The position numbers and the translations under genes were made by a program. DNA of 64,000 nucleotides from Toxorhynchites rutilus septentrionalis. Lineage: Eukaryota > Arthropoda > Insecta > Diptera > Culicidae. The stretch spans positions 69,277,593-69,341,592 of the forward strand of contig NC_073744.1 in assembly GCF_029784135.1 (NCBI RefSeq). The letters run 5' to 3'. The notes beneath the pieces were generated by a model. The model saw nothing but the letters and a program-made list of their open reading frames with translations. It ran no database searches and had not been told where the DNA came from. Below are positions 21,453 to 33,305 of this stretch, piece by piece (position 1 is the first letter of the stretch; every line of letters begins with the position of its first letter).

Positions 21453-21669
21453 CTGGGCGTCAATAACTTCCCAGCAGCGCTGCATCAATTCTGGTTCCTC
21501 GAAAAGACGCGATTGGCTCAACAGCAGGCAGGCGTTTTTGGCTGTCAGACTGGTTTCGAGATAGTTGACACAGGCTCGGGCCAAATGGGGCACAATATAC
21601 TTCTTGGCCACATACAACGTAGCCAGCACGTTGTCCGCTTCCAGATGGATCTCATCACAGTATAGGTAT
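21453..21669 (-). CDS. lute: lute/BTBD6-like gene, exon 4 (BTB end and BACK start)
   Basis: Acceptor CTCGTCAG then exon bases 21669 to 21453, 217 nt, donor GTATGTC. Encodes the stretch beginning YLYCDEIHLEADNVLATLYV and containing RACVNYLETSLTAKNACLL and LFEEPELMQRCWEVIDAQ, highly like BTBD3/BTBD6. It completes the BTB fold and opens the BACK domain. Entry phase is 2 and exit phase 0, matching both neighbours. Confidence 0.92.
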
Positions 21670-21734
21670 CTGACGAGGAAAGATAAAATGCAAAACTTAC
21701 TTCAGTTGAAGAAAAGACTGTAATGTGTACTCAC

Positions 21735-21885
21735 TTTAGTAGCGTTAGAAAGGCAGTTGGCTCAACATCAGGAACTTTTATTTCTTGTTTATTTTCGGCT
21801 AGTCCTCCGTAGAACATGGCATAGAATACGGAGCTTCCAGTAGCGAGAACATACTTATGAGCCGGTATGGTTTGCACCTGTTCTG
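21735..21885 (-). CDS. lute: lute/BTBD6-like gene, exon 3 (BTB core), with NAGNAG acceptor
   Basis: Encodes [20 protein letters not shown] and [20 protein letters not shown], the core of the BTB/POZ fold that binds Cullin-3. The donor is AA|GTGAGT at 21735. The acceptor is the tandem AAG-CAG: use of the first gives exon start 21885, use of the second gives 21882, a difference of three bases, both in frame. The intron to exon 2 is only about 145 nt. Confidence 0.92.
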
Positions 21886-22030
21886 CTTTGGAGCAAACAT
21901 CATGAAACGAGAAAGAAAACAATGCATTTGTCAGAATCCATCGGTTACGCAACCACGTGCATGCATCTAAACGGCGTTGCATACAGTGCTGGGAATCAGT
22001 TCGCAAGCGAAAGGGCGTAGTCCTACGTAC

Positions 22031-22399
22031 CGTCGGTGCCAACGATGAAGCGTATATCCGCCATCAGATCGTTGTTGAACATGGCCGCATTCCGCTCTCG
22101 GACGGTGCTCTTGGTGGCCTGCCAGTTTGGATCGCCGGTATCCGCGGCGGTTGTGCTAGTGATAACACTGCTACCACCAATGCTACTACTTCCAGTCGGT
22201 AGACAGAATGAGGTTGAACTGAGGGCCCCGGGTGAGGTGATGGTAGGCGACGATGGCGCACTGCAGGGTTGAGTCACTTGCATATTTTCTACACCACGAC
22301 CTCCCGGGCCGTTTTGAATACCGGTGGCAATGGCACCGGTAGTGGCAGCAGCTGCGACACTATTTTGATGGAACGGGGCCAGCACGTTAAACATTTCAA
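22031..22399 (-). CDS. lute: lute/BTBD6-like gene, exon 2 (low-complexity linker and start of BTB)
   Basis: Acceptor CTCATTGCAG, first exon base 22399, donor GACG|GTACGT at 22031. After [15 protein letters not shown] comes an Ala/Ser/Thr/Gly-rich linker, then [20 protein letters not shown] and [14 protein letters not shown], the hallmark entry to the BTB domain of BTBD1/2/3/6 proteins. It enters in phase 1, as required by the exon 1 donor. The ATG eight bases into the exon (MFNVLAP) could start a shorter isoform. Confidence 0.9.
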
Positions 22400-22606
22400 C
22401 TGCAATGAGAGTCAAGAACCGAGACACAAGTTATGCGTAAACGCTCTCTAGAATGGATCTGTTTGTTCTGAAACAACCAAGATGAGCCGCGAGCGGAGAG
22501 AAGTGGTGAGCATTTGTTTTTTGCCCTTCTTCGTTTTTGCACGATAGATACAAAAACATAACTCTTCTTTTATTGTCTGCAATTGCTGCCGCTATTCGCC
22601 CGATCG

Positions 22607-22620
22607 TGACGTCATTTATA
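22607..22620 (-). promoter_or_regulatory. candidate internal promoter: CRE and TATA-like box
   Basis: A perfect cAMP-response palindrome TGACGTCA (22607-22614) abuts TATAAAT on the minus strand (22614-22620), about 210 bases upstream of exon 2. A start here would read through the exon 2 acceptor and use the MFNVLAP methionine. The surroundings are GC-richer than the intron average. This is inference from motifs alone. Confidence 0.3.
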
Positions 22621-23052
22621 GTTGCACATGTTTCTGGTACACATTATTCAGCAGTTTAGCGGTAATTGCTTGCATCAGTAGTGGTGGAAAATTATCACCA
22701 TTGCATACGGATGAGGTCGACAGAGGATATCGATTTTTGCTTCTGTTTGCCCTTGCGTCGTGGCATAAACGCGACATGTCATTGTGAGAGAAATTTCGCC
22801 ACAGTCGTTCCATTAAAAAAAGACATCGTCAGATCCAAAGGATAGATTAGGTAGTCTTGAGTAGTCTCATAACCATTGTAGAGTGAATTCGGATGTCATT
22901 AGAATCGTGAAGCGATCGTTCATATGCCGCAGCCTTCAGATTCGATTTCCGTTCTAGCCGGAAGTTTTTTCGCCTAAGAAATTTCTTCCGACTCGCGCCG
23001 GTGTGCGCGTGTTCTTGAATTTGTCGCATTCATCATAGGAATCTTAATCAGG

Positions 23053-23308
23053 TATAGTCAACTCTCGGTGTAATGTGCGCACATGCATACCTCCCCGTAC
23101 TGATTGAGCAGCCGACCAAACTATCGACCGATAAAAAGTCTGCAGTTTGCGGGGGCTCTTATTCGATGTTCTGTAACTCGATATTTTCCCTAGCTCGATC
23201 AACTTCATGGCACCTTTGATTTATTTTACAAGCATTCTTCTCTCCATAACTTGATACCTCCCTAACCCGATGATCCCTTGGATATCGAGTTAGGGAGAGT
23301 TGACTGTA
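23053..23308. mobile_element. MITE with TA-flanked inverted ends
   Basis: Left end TATAGTCAACTCTCGG and right end, on the minus strand, TACAGTCAACTCTCCC are inverted copies flanked by TA, as expected of the Tc1/mariner/pogo superfamily. Length is about 256 bp. Its interior CCCCCGCAAACTGCAGA module recurs, inverted, at 27022-27199. No ORF. Confidence 0.65.
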
Positions 23309-24885
23309 GTAATAAAATCACACAAGTAATACTACGACAAAGTTCCTCTAAGAGCCTTGGCAATTGACAAGTTTGCGAAAAAAGGAGTCGTTGGTGCAAT
23401 AAAAAACATATAATAAATTTTAGTTCTTCTTTGTTGTTAGTCAATTTTGTAAAACATTCGTATACAAACATGCTGGTGTGTCCAAAAATTTTATGACACC
23501 TATAATGTTAAATATTTTCAAGCCTGCTGCACTCATGTGCCTCCACATCACGACGGAACCCCGCCGGTCTTTTGATGCAAATAAGCTATATTTGCTTTTG
23601 TCAGGGAATGTGTCTTGACTTCAAATTCAATATTCTCAAAGATTATATCGTCACTCGTAGCGGATACCACGTTTCAACTTTGGCTTTCTCTGGAAAATAT
23701 GCAGTTATTGCTGAAATGACACAGCCTACCGCCTCCTTCGATACAAGCAAATCTTTATGAAATTGTTTATATCATTGCCAGAATTATTCGCGTCTTCAAA
23801 TGATCACGTGGTAGTGAGCAAATAGCTTTCGAATGGAAAACAACTAATTTACATAGAAACATCCGTGAAAACCAAGCGTCAGTTGAGCCAAATATTGAAA
23901 CCCCAATTATGTCACAAAAAAGCGACGACTGTAAGTCTTGATCATGTTTGCCTCTTCCAACTAAATTAACGTAAAGTCGCTTTTCAACCTGTCTATAACT
24001 TCCGCTTGGATTCTGATTCGTTTAAATAGATTCCTTCGTTCCATCCCAACACGTGAACAGTTTTGATTGATCTTTCCTGAAATGTCGTGAATGGAATGGG
24101 TACTAAGTTACTAATTGCGGAACTTCATGTTCACATTTTAATTAGTGGTTACACACATATAATTTATTTTTGCTAAAAATGAATCATATCATCTTATAAC
24201 ATCAACTTCGGTGAAGTAAATTTTATGAATTCAACAAAAAGTTGTTGATTGTATGAATCAAACGTGTGCATCATCCTCAAGTAATTTTGATTTCATCTGA
24301 TTTCCAAACCGGTAATAGTTTGACCGGTTTCGTCGAAAACATGCCCACCGTGCATAAATTAAATTCGCCATGTTGGATTGATTTTTTTCGCTGTCTTTCA
24401 GGGGCTCTCATTTTTTTAGATGATTATCCTTGAGCTACTACTACCCTACGTTTAGAATCAATTCCTGAACTCTGGACGATATTGTTTGTTTAACATCTCA
24501 CACAAACTTACTATTGTGGTATGGAAACACTGAAAAAATCTGCTCTTCGTTCCTCTTCATTGGGCGCTGGGAAATTTTCGCATACAGATTGGACATAATC
24601 TTCTGCACCTTAAGAATCCTCAACCGAAAGCGCCTGCCGCTTATCAGTTTTTTCAAGCCGTGTCTTTCTATAATTCCTGCAAGATCTGTCCAATTGCCCC
24701 CAGGTAAATAACGTTTCTACAAGTACCAAATCGCAGTACAAGGCGGCAGGGCGTTACACATTCAACTTCAACTGTATTGCACTCGATTCCCGTTTTTCTG
24801 CACCGCCCTAAAAAACTTCCAAACCCAATTCAATGACGCATCACCAAGACGACGAACTGCAAACGGCAAATCGAATTTGACTCAC

Positions 24886-25060
24886 TAATGTCTTCTGCTG
24901 CTATTATTCTAGCAGCCGAGAAACACAGCAGCCACTTTCGCAGCCATCTTTTTTATTTTCCACACTCCGCGCGAGAAGATGTGTAGAAACTTCCACTTTG
25001 CTACGCGAGTCGCGATTGAGTAGTGTGTAGTGAACTATTGTACAGCTTTCGGCACCACAG
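24886..25060 (-). other. possible alternative noncoding first exon of the lute-like gene
   Basis: A locally GC-richer minus-strand stretch (CGCGACTCGCGTAGC, CTTCTCGCGCGGAG, GGCTGCGAAAGTGGCTGC) ends at a good donor, CATTA|GTGAGTC (last exon base 24886). The only ATG frame in it is short. It looks like an alternative 5' UTR exon within intron 1, but there is no transcript evidence. Confidence 0.22.
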
Positions 25061-27021
25061 CAGGAGGAGCAGTAACTGCAGCCTCTTGGAAAGTTGTGTT
25101 TACACAAATGTGGGTTCTGTTTAATGTTATGTGTATGCGTTGCGCCAACATGCCGCGCGGGGGTGAAATTGCACTTACTCGCATAGAGAAGCTGATGTTG
25201 TGTGAGAGTGTTTTTATTTGCGGCAGCAGTGACTGTCGGAAATGGAAACACTGTCAGGCACACTGTGAATAGTGGTTTAATTTTGGCCAAAAGTGGATTA
25301 TGGGCAGAATATGAATAGCGTTTTTCGCATCCGATTTTTCTTTTTAAAACTTCCAATGACTCGAGAGCAGATAATAACACTGATATATGAATATAGATTC
25401 GCTGAAAATAAACAGAAGTTCAAGAAAACAAATATCAAATTGTCCATAGTAGAATAGGCAACGCATAAATACCTAGGTCATGCGGAGTCAATTAAATTTA
25501 TTTTTCGAGAGAATTTTGGTTGAAAAAAAATTCTTACAACTTTTTCCCCCATACACTATCTGTCAAAAGTTTCTCCGATAAAAGGAACAAACGTTATCAT
25601 GACTCGGGCCTCTATCCTTTTGGCTGAACCAGAGTTTCACACTTTATTTTTTTTTCCTTTTGAATGAACTCGGATGAAATAAATATTGTAATGTGTGTAA
25701 CTCGAATTTTTATAAAAGAAATAGGTTCAAATAACATAATTCTACCGTTCAGAATAATGAAAACCTAAAAAAAATTAAAAAAATTGACGAGAAGTAAAAC
25801 CGAATTGTAATTAGGTTTAGAAATGTTTAGATGTCAATAATACTAAAAATTCAGTACAAGTAATAAACCGAAATGTCAGTTGGGCGTAAACGCTAGCATT
25901 AGTTGATAAAAATTTTTGTTAATTCGATTATTTCTGCGTTTAATTGTTATTAAACTGTAGTGGATTGATATAAGAAAATCAATCTTGATTATTGGATTTC
26001 TTTAGACATTTCTATTGGATTCTTTTTGGCAATCGATTTGAATCTATCCGCATGACCTAGATAAATACTAATCTAAACTACCCAAATATGCATTGTTGAC
26101 GTCAGCGCCAAGTGTGTCGTTAAATTGAATGAAAATTACAAGAAAAAAAAAACAAAAAGATCCTCAGGCCCACTTTTGGCAATTGTATTGTGATTGATTT
26201 CCATTATTTAAGTGGTTAAAATGTCTAGACAGCAGCAGTATTCTTAGTCCTCGAAAGCAGTAGCATTTTCGGTGAAAGGCAGCTTGATTACAGACTATGC
26301 TCCCACAACACACACACCGACACTGAGAGCTTTAAAAATATCATCATCAAAATAATAAAAGTTCATTTGTTTCTATGAACGTGTGGGTGTGAAAAGGACG
26401 CACAAAAATATCGCTTCTACGACGTGCTTCTACAAATATCCACTACACACTGCCACATTACACTCATATTCAGCGTGAACTCCAAAAATGTCTGCTCTGT
26501 ATTAATGAATTAATGAACTAAATTCGAGATTGCGGATAATCAGTACTCTACAGTAATTAAACAAAAAGACAGGTTGGTAAAGTCGGGGACATAACCGATG
26601 AGACGTAGGACCATACCAAAGGCAATTCAAATAACTTATAAATAACTTATCGAATATCGGAGTAGTTTTTCTGTTCCTATTAACAAAATTACATCTCTAA
26701 CGCTTCCAAAAACATCATCTCCAAACAAATAAGTCACAAATTATACTATTCAGAAATTTTTGCAGAACGGAATAAAAAAAATGAAATCAATTGTGTTGAT
26801 GGTAACTATAGCAATGAGCACAGCTCTCACTTTTGAAAAATTTCTTCTTTCTTTGAAAGGTTTGGTAGCTCTGAGAAGCGCCAATGGATTAATTTTCGTT
26901 TTCACGATGTCGAAATTTGTGTCCTCATTTTGCTTTGACGCTTTGACGCTGGGTTACGGTTATCCATTGAAATGCTCGATACTCGTTGGTCGTTGCTGAT
27001 GATATTCGTGAAACAGTGGCA

Positions 27022-27199
27022 TTGAAGCCCCCGCAGACTGCAGATTTTTATCGTCCAATAGTTTGATCGGCTTCTTGATCAGTACGGAGAGATATCGATA
27101 CTCGCACAATGCATCGTTTAGTTGAGTCGGTTTTTGCACTAGCCCAAACCGTACAAAACTATCAGCCGATGAAATGTCTGCAGTCTGTGGAGGCTCTTA
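27022..27199. repeat. inverted pair of modules related to the 23053 MITE
   Basis: AGCCCCCGCAGACTGCAG...CCAATAGTTTGATCGGC (left) and ACAAAACTATCAGCCGATG...CTGCAGTCTGTGGAGGCTC (right) are inverted copies of one module. The module also occurs at 23105-23170 inside the MITE. This is probably another, rearranged member of that family. Confidence 0.6.
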
Positions 27200-27273
27200 G
27201 AGTATGCGCGCAACAAAATTTAAACTCGTTGCCCGCTGTCGTCGTTGCCACCGCTACACTTCTACCATTCATG

Positions 27274-27339
27274 CCGCCGCTCTTGTCACTCTTGCCGCTG
27301 CTCTTGTCACTCCTGCCGCTGCTCTTGCCACTTCTGCCA
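27274..27339. repeat. 21-bp tandem repeat, three units
   Basis: Units of GCCGCYGCTCTTGTCACTCYT start at 27274, 27295 and 27316 with a few changes. Period 21 keeps a reading frame on both strands, but the surrounding frames show nothing recognisable. Confidence 0.8.
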
Positions 27340-30300
27340 TTTGAGGAGCACAAATAGGACCAATCAAAACGAGGCACATAGTGCGTTTGGACAATGCTGG
27401 ACATTTAATTTCATTTTGCTGGTCAGCGATCATTCAACAGATTCCTCAAAGGTTTCTCAGGCGAATAAATTGAAAAGTTTAAAGCATTTATTATTTAAAG
27501 TAAAGCAAAAACTTCATCCTCAAATGGATGAAATTTGTAGTTTGAAACTTCTATAAAAACAGCATTCGATGTAGCAATCGTATGATCGGCATGTGATGAG
27601 TTATTATTAGTAATGCTACAAGTAGTAACACAAGCTGTGAGGATTCAATAGAAAAGATTAGAAACTTCATGAAATGCGTTCAACATATAACGATTAATTT
27701 CCATGACAAAAAATATTCGATGACTTTAATGTTAATCTTATCTGAAAATGTTTCTTTTGAGTAATTTTACACTCTGAAACGTATTCATTCATCAATAACT
27801 TTGCGGCTACTAGTACATACACATCATACAAAGTAATGCTATTCCTCAAACTTTAACCATTTCTTAAATTTGTCAGATATGCTGGTTTTATTAAATTATC
27901 TAGCACTGTTTTGAAAAGCCTTGAAACATTTGTGCGCAGTGAAAATCATTCGGTTTTTTTTCACTCTGGAAAAGCTTATTCAGTCGATTTGCAACAATCA
28001 TACTTATTGATAATAATATTAGGTTGCAATGTATCAGGAGAATTTAATTTAATGTAAGCATAATACATGCGCAAATCAGAGAGATATTATGACAGTTCTC
28101 TTTTACAACAAGGAAAACTATGACAGAGAATCTAATATATGTTTCACGGATAACTTTCATTCTAATAAAGTAAAATGTACAAAAATCAAGATCATTTCCC
28201 AAAAATCAGGCGAAATTGAACGTCTGTGAGGATATCAGGGACCATGATAAAAAGTCTGGGCGTAAAACCGAAAGATTGGCATCTCTGATGCTCACACATT
28301 GGATGAATTCGTATTATTCATCACTTACACATTTGAAGTAGCGGTTCATTTGCAATCATTTCACCAACGCAAACAAATGCAGAGAGCGTCAAAGCTCTGT
28401 TTACAATTTTACTCTCTCGTTTTCTCTATTCTGTTCCACACTCCATCTCATTGCGCTCTCCAATGACGGCACGGGTTCCGATGGTGATATGTTTGGGTTT
28501 GTTTATGCATTTTCCGCACAAGTCGTTAAAGGTTATATGGGCGCTGTCTAGTTCTGAAATGTGGAACTAAAACATGATCGTTGCACAATGGGAATTATTT
28601 TGAATATTGGTTGAGGGTTTTTGATAGATAGCGTCAATGAATGTGGTTAGATTTTAGAATTTAACTGAACACCGTCAAGCTGATGAGATGGGATGGGATC
28701 AAACGCAATAAAATCACAATTTAATAAGGAATTTCTATAAATGGATGATTGATATTAAACGTATAATAATTTATACTGTAATAGTTTGTTATTAAAATGA
28801 ATATAACATGCTTTTATAACAATAGAAAGTAAGTGTTTTCAATTTCACGTATTAAAATAAGATCTTCATGTTCTCTCGTGTGAACAACACAATATTTATA
28901 TGTGTATGTTTTCAATGTTCTTTTTCTCGCGCAAAAAAAACGATACGAAACCATACGAAAACGATTCAAATGGTCTGGCACCGAGTGAGGGGCTTACTAT
29001 AAAAACATTTGCACTCCGGTGGTTACAACCAGCATGTGATGTTTCCTTATTTTTGCTCGCAGGGGAAGTGTTGTTTCGTCTGAACGAAACTGCTTCTCAA
29101 TTATGAGTTAGTCGGAACAGGTTACCCCGTCTGGAGGGAGTTGCCGTTTCGTTAGAACCTGTTTTTTTGCATTGATTTTTTTTGTTACAATGTCACGAGA
29201 AGAATGCTGCTAGGTAGGTAGAGGTCTAACGTAGAACATGAATTATATAAAGTTGTATAGCGATTAATGTAGCATTGAGTGTAAATGGCATGTTCAATGC
29301 CAATGATCATTATCTAGTTTATCATTTTTGTGCTCTGCATAGCATTCCAAAAAGGTGGAACTTAGAACTTGATTTTCATTTCGTACGCACGTTCGATAAG
29401 TTGGCATGACATAAAAGTGGATGGTAAATAGATACATTAACTGCAAGCGTGAAATGAATATCATTATTTCGCTATACGTGTTATGAAAATGGCGTAGGAT
29501 GACACCTTTTGACAAAAGGCATCATTAACCGCAATGATGAGAAATTTTGAAGGTGAATGCGCAGTAATAAAGTGCGGCAACATTTACTTGCACGCCAATC
29601 CTCACATTCGATGGGATGATGCATCAATGTCTATGGGTGTTCGATGAACAAGCGACGGTTTAACGTCGTGTGGGACTCTATATTTGAGCAAAAAGTAATA
29701 ATTGCAAACGGTATGGAATGGTATGTATACATTGTCTGGAACTCCGACGTATTAGGCCTCAGCTAGGCAGGTGTTTGAGGGACATGTAGGGCAATTGCGT
29801 AAGCTTTCTATCGAAGAAAAAGAAACAACACGTGGCTAATGCAATGTTGAGCAACTCGCTATGAGTGAAGATGCAGTTGTATTAAGCTTTCGTCGTTATG
29901 GACAATACAAGGAGCGGCAAAAGCACACAGTTGTTTTCAAATACTCTGTGTATCACCCTAACTATCGACTAATGCTATAATCAGTTTGTGAATAAGTTTT
30001 CTCATTATTGTCTTTCATCTCGAGTGAATTTTTTAACCGTTCAACATGATGATAAACATTATAAACAGTACTCTTAAATATGGTCCAACTGTGAACATTC
30101 GAACGAGTACTCTCACGCCTAAATGGCTACAGTGCAATATACAAAAAAAATATCGTAAGATAAAAATGTACACGAATAAAATCGGCTTTGTTACAGCAGA
30201 ATTGTCAAATGAGCCTAATAAAATAAACAGATGGGATAAAAAAGTACTCTTAACCCTTTGAGTGCGGAGCAAATTGTGAGCAAATGCCAAAAATGCGGAT

Positions 30301-30734
30301 GAGTTTGGGTATATTTTAATCTAGAATCCAATGATCGTAGATAACTAATTAGGTCACAAAAGTTTAGTTTGCTGGACAAAGCGCGTGAAGTCCTCTTTTA
30401 CAAATGTTCCCGAAAGACGAAATCCTATGTTAAAAGATGCCAATTCGAAAATGCTATCATAAAACAAGCTATCGCGCTCCCCGCACTTTTGGCATACAAC
30501 AAGAGGAGCGCTATCGCGCTCCCTCTTATTCAAACGGTTAAAAATCATTGGCTGGTAATACTGATCGAAAGAAGTCAATTTGCTCTGAAATTCCATTCTC
30601 GATGGATCGTCTCTCGTTTGCGTGCGATGATGTGCGATCGTCATGTAAGCTCTGTTTCGGTAGTTTAGCAGCAACATCACACAAAAATCTGTTTGGAACC
30701 ACTTGAAAAAAAAGCTGGATACAAAAAAATCGCA

Positions 30735-30830
30735 TTTTCAACGTAGGACTACGGAATTATATTATTCAATCCGCTTGTTTATCACTTCGGATATTATTTT
30801 AGATTGCATCGAAATGTTTTGAAATTTGAA
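30735..30830 (+). repeat. palindrome-bordered repeat, fragment D
   Basis: ACGTAGGACTACG at 30741-30753 followed by TTCAATCCGCTTGTTTATCA, CTTCGGATATTATTTTAGA and TGCATCGAAA. This matches the left end of copy C at 34878. Only the end is recognisable. Confidence 0.6.
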
Positions 30831-31320
30831 CAGAATTCCTGAAATATAACGGAATGCTCAGAAAGGAATGCTCCAGATCACGTTGCATGCATAAAAAGGC
30901 ATAACCTAAAAAATAAAGCATTTCTAATAAAAACATTAAAACACGATATGTATCTACATATGGCTATGCATAAGAACTAATGTGTGCGATGCAAGAACTC
31001 AAAAGCGCTCACCAACACGCGGCATTAAACCGGTGCTCTGTATGATTCCATCGAGTTCTACCATAGATTTGAAATTGCGCGAACAAAATCGCGCAACGAT
31101 TACATTCTCAACATGACAAACTATCAAGTTGCTGACAGTACCAAAACTTGTTAATTCGCGTTGGCGGCATTGATGATGATGATGGTCCCACCTCAAACTC
31201 ATACAAAGGTTTGAGCTGGACGATTGCATTGCATTCATAATAAGATTTTTTGAAAATCCCATTATTTATTAATTATTTGTCCGAGGTTCATGCGATAACG
31301 GCATCCTTACAAATTCAGAA

Positions 31321-31600
31321 TCTTGTCAAGAAAATTTCCAACTTGGGAAGATCCTTGACTGATCGGGAATTGAACCCGATATCTTGAAGTTTCCATTATA
31401 AACACATTCTGAGATCTGCACAGTACAGAAAAAGACCTCGACATAACCATCTGCTAATGCGATATTTTCCGAGTATTCTGACGGGGCTATACTGAGCTCG
31501 AATCCGGGTTTCACCCTAGATCCTGGAAAATTTCTTCGCCAGTGTTCAAGATCTAGTCTGTCTATGCTTATGCGTGGCTCAAGTGTTCGTAGACTACTCA
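31321..31600 (-). repeat. SINE-like interspersed repeat, copy 2
   Basis: The reverse complement aligns with 3243-3545 throughout. The B-box-like GGTTCAATTCC (minus strand, 31366-31376) has one change from the copy-1 box. The repeat abuts the palindromic border of copy B (31613), so one of the two may have inserted beside the other. Confidence 0.6.
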
Positions 31601-31612
31601 TGTATATTTTTT

Positions 31613-32820
31613 GACGTAGGACTACGTCTTACTTTAAGGGTGCCAAATCAGAAAATAGGTCACGTTTTTATGAAATAAAGTTAACGTTCATAACTATTTT
31701 TGCTGCGAACGGATTTTAACGATTTGCATACCAATCGAATTTTTCCAAGATTTGTTTGATATGCTACACATTACTTTCCCATAGTCTGTACATGGTTTAA
31801 ATTGATGAAAATTGGAAGCATTCCCATTTCCCCATACATTTGTACTGTCCATTTGTGTGCTTTCCCGAACAGAGCTGTCAGTAACGGCAACTTATGCAGC
31901 CGCTAGAATAGAAACAACAAAGGGGCGTAGCGAGAAGAGAATATTTGCGAAGCAAATACCACCCATGCATAGTAAGTAAGCTGTCGCTAGCGTATAAGTA
32001 TTGCATTTCCTCTGAGAAGAATTCTCAGATACGTTGTGTGCCCGAAACAACAAAGGTCGCTCATTATGCTCGTTTTGTGTTGTATGTTTCCTCTCGAGCT
32101 GTGAACGCTAGCGAATATTTCACTTCAAGTGCATCTGGCATTGCAATTACACTACCATCCAAGCCATGGCAAAGCAGGCGAAAAAAAGAGAAAAATGCAA
32201 ATGTTTATAGGTAGCTTCTAGCCATCAGTGTTTGGCTTTGTGTGTGTTGCTTGTTTTCGTTGCACGAAGCTTAGAACTTGTTCATTTCCTGTTCATGTGA
32301 ATAGCACACCTTCGATACTTTTAGTTACTATTTGTGTTTGCTCTCGTGCGCATCGGCTCTGTTCTGATACAACAAGCTCCTAGCTTTGTTGACGGTTTTG
32401 ACCGAGAGTCGAGAAACGATTTTTCATAAACGATCATTCTAGCGATGTTTCATTTTTATCGCCGCAACTGTGTGCATCTGTTTGACGTGTGTTTGATGCT
32501 TGTTGAATGGTGATGCACGGAAGATGTCTCTCGTTAAATACTCAGTGCAATGCGTGCATTGTTATAAAGAAACAAATGGCGACATATGAACAATTAGTGT
32601 ATTGTTTCCACAAAGGCAAGAAAGAATCGTTGCTTCTCAAAATGATTCTACAAAACCACGCTAGCCATTAAACCTTTTCAGGGTCCCCGGAACTTTTTAC
32701 TAAAGAGTTATTTATGAAATTTCAACGTATTGGCAAATAATATTCGAAATGATAAACCAACAAATTGAAAAAAAAGATTGCGTAGTCCTACGCCCTAAGC
32801 GGTCGTGTCTTAGATACAAC
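31613..32820 (+). mobile_element. palindrome-bordered repeat, copy B
   Basis: Left border GACGTAGGACTACGTC (31613-31628); right border GCGTAGTCCTACGCC (about 32780-32794), followed by GCGGTCGTGTCTTAGATACA. The first ~250 bases (GGGTGCCAAATCAGAAAA, TATGAAATAAAGTTAA, TTTGCATACCAATCGAAT) match the reverse complement of 35470-35716 in copy C. No transposase-like frame. It lies in intron 1 of the host gene. Confidence 0.6.
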
Positions 32821-33218
32821 CCCTCGAATTTTTTTAAAACTAATTTAAACAACAATAAAGCAAAAAAAATCTATCTGAGAAAAGTACTAAAAATATAAAC
32901 GCTTTTACTTATTTGTAATACAGATTTGACTTGTATGATACACAACTTTTTGAAGTCGGCTATTGTTGCCGCTCGTTTAATATTTCTGGACATCTAATTG
33001 AAGAAATTTACTTCTTTAGAAAGCACTTGTTCGCTGACTGGGCGCTCTTTAACTGGACTGCCTTTTGACTGGTTGCTCGCTAACTGGGCTATAGATGACT
33101 TCAGTTAATCAGTTAAACGTCAAATAATAACTGTTTACAAAATTGGTGAGGGGTGCTCCAATGCATCTATAATCATCAATACACTGAGAGAAATATTTAG
33201 TATTTATACAACAAATTT

Positions 33219-33305
33219 TATAGTGACTAGTACTAATTTATAGTACTTGATTTACAGTGATTAGTACTAATTTATAGTGACTAGTACTAATTTACTAATT
33301 AGTAT
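33219..33305. repeat. ~20-bp minisatellite rich in TAGTACTA
   Basis: Four imperfect units of the type ATAGTGACTAGTACTAATTT follow one another. The core contains the short palindrome TAGTACTA. Intronic, no ORF. Confidence 0.75.

Noticed and set aside
24904..25380. 158-codon open frame on the minus strand in intron 1
   Set aside because: Composition is Cys/Ser/His-rich with no domain; better explained as a chance frame in a GC-richer patch, possibly 5' UTR.
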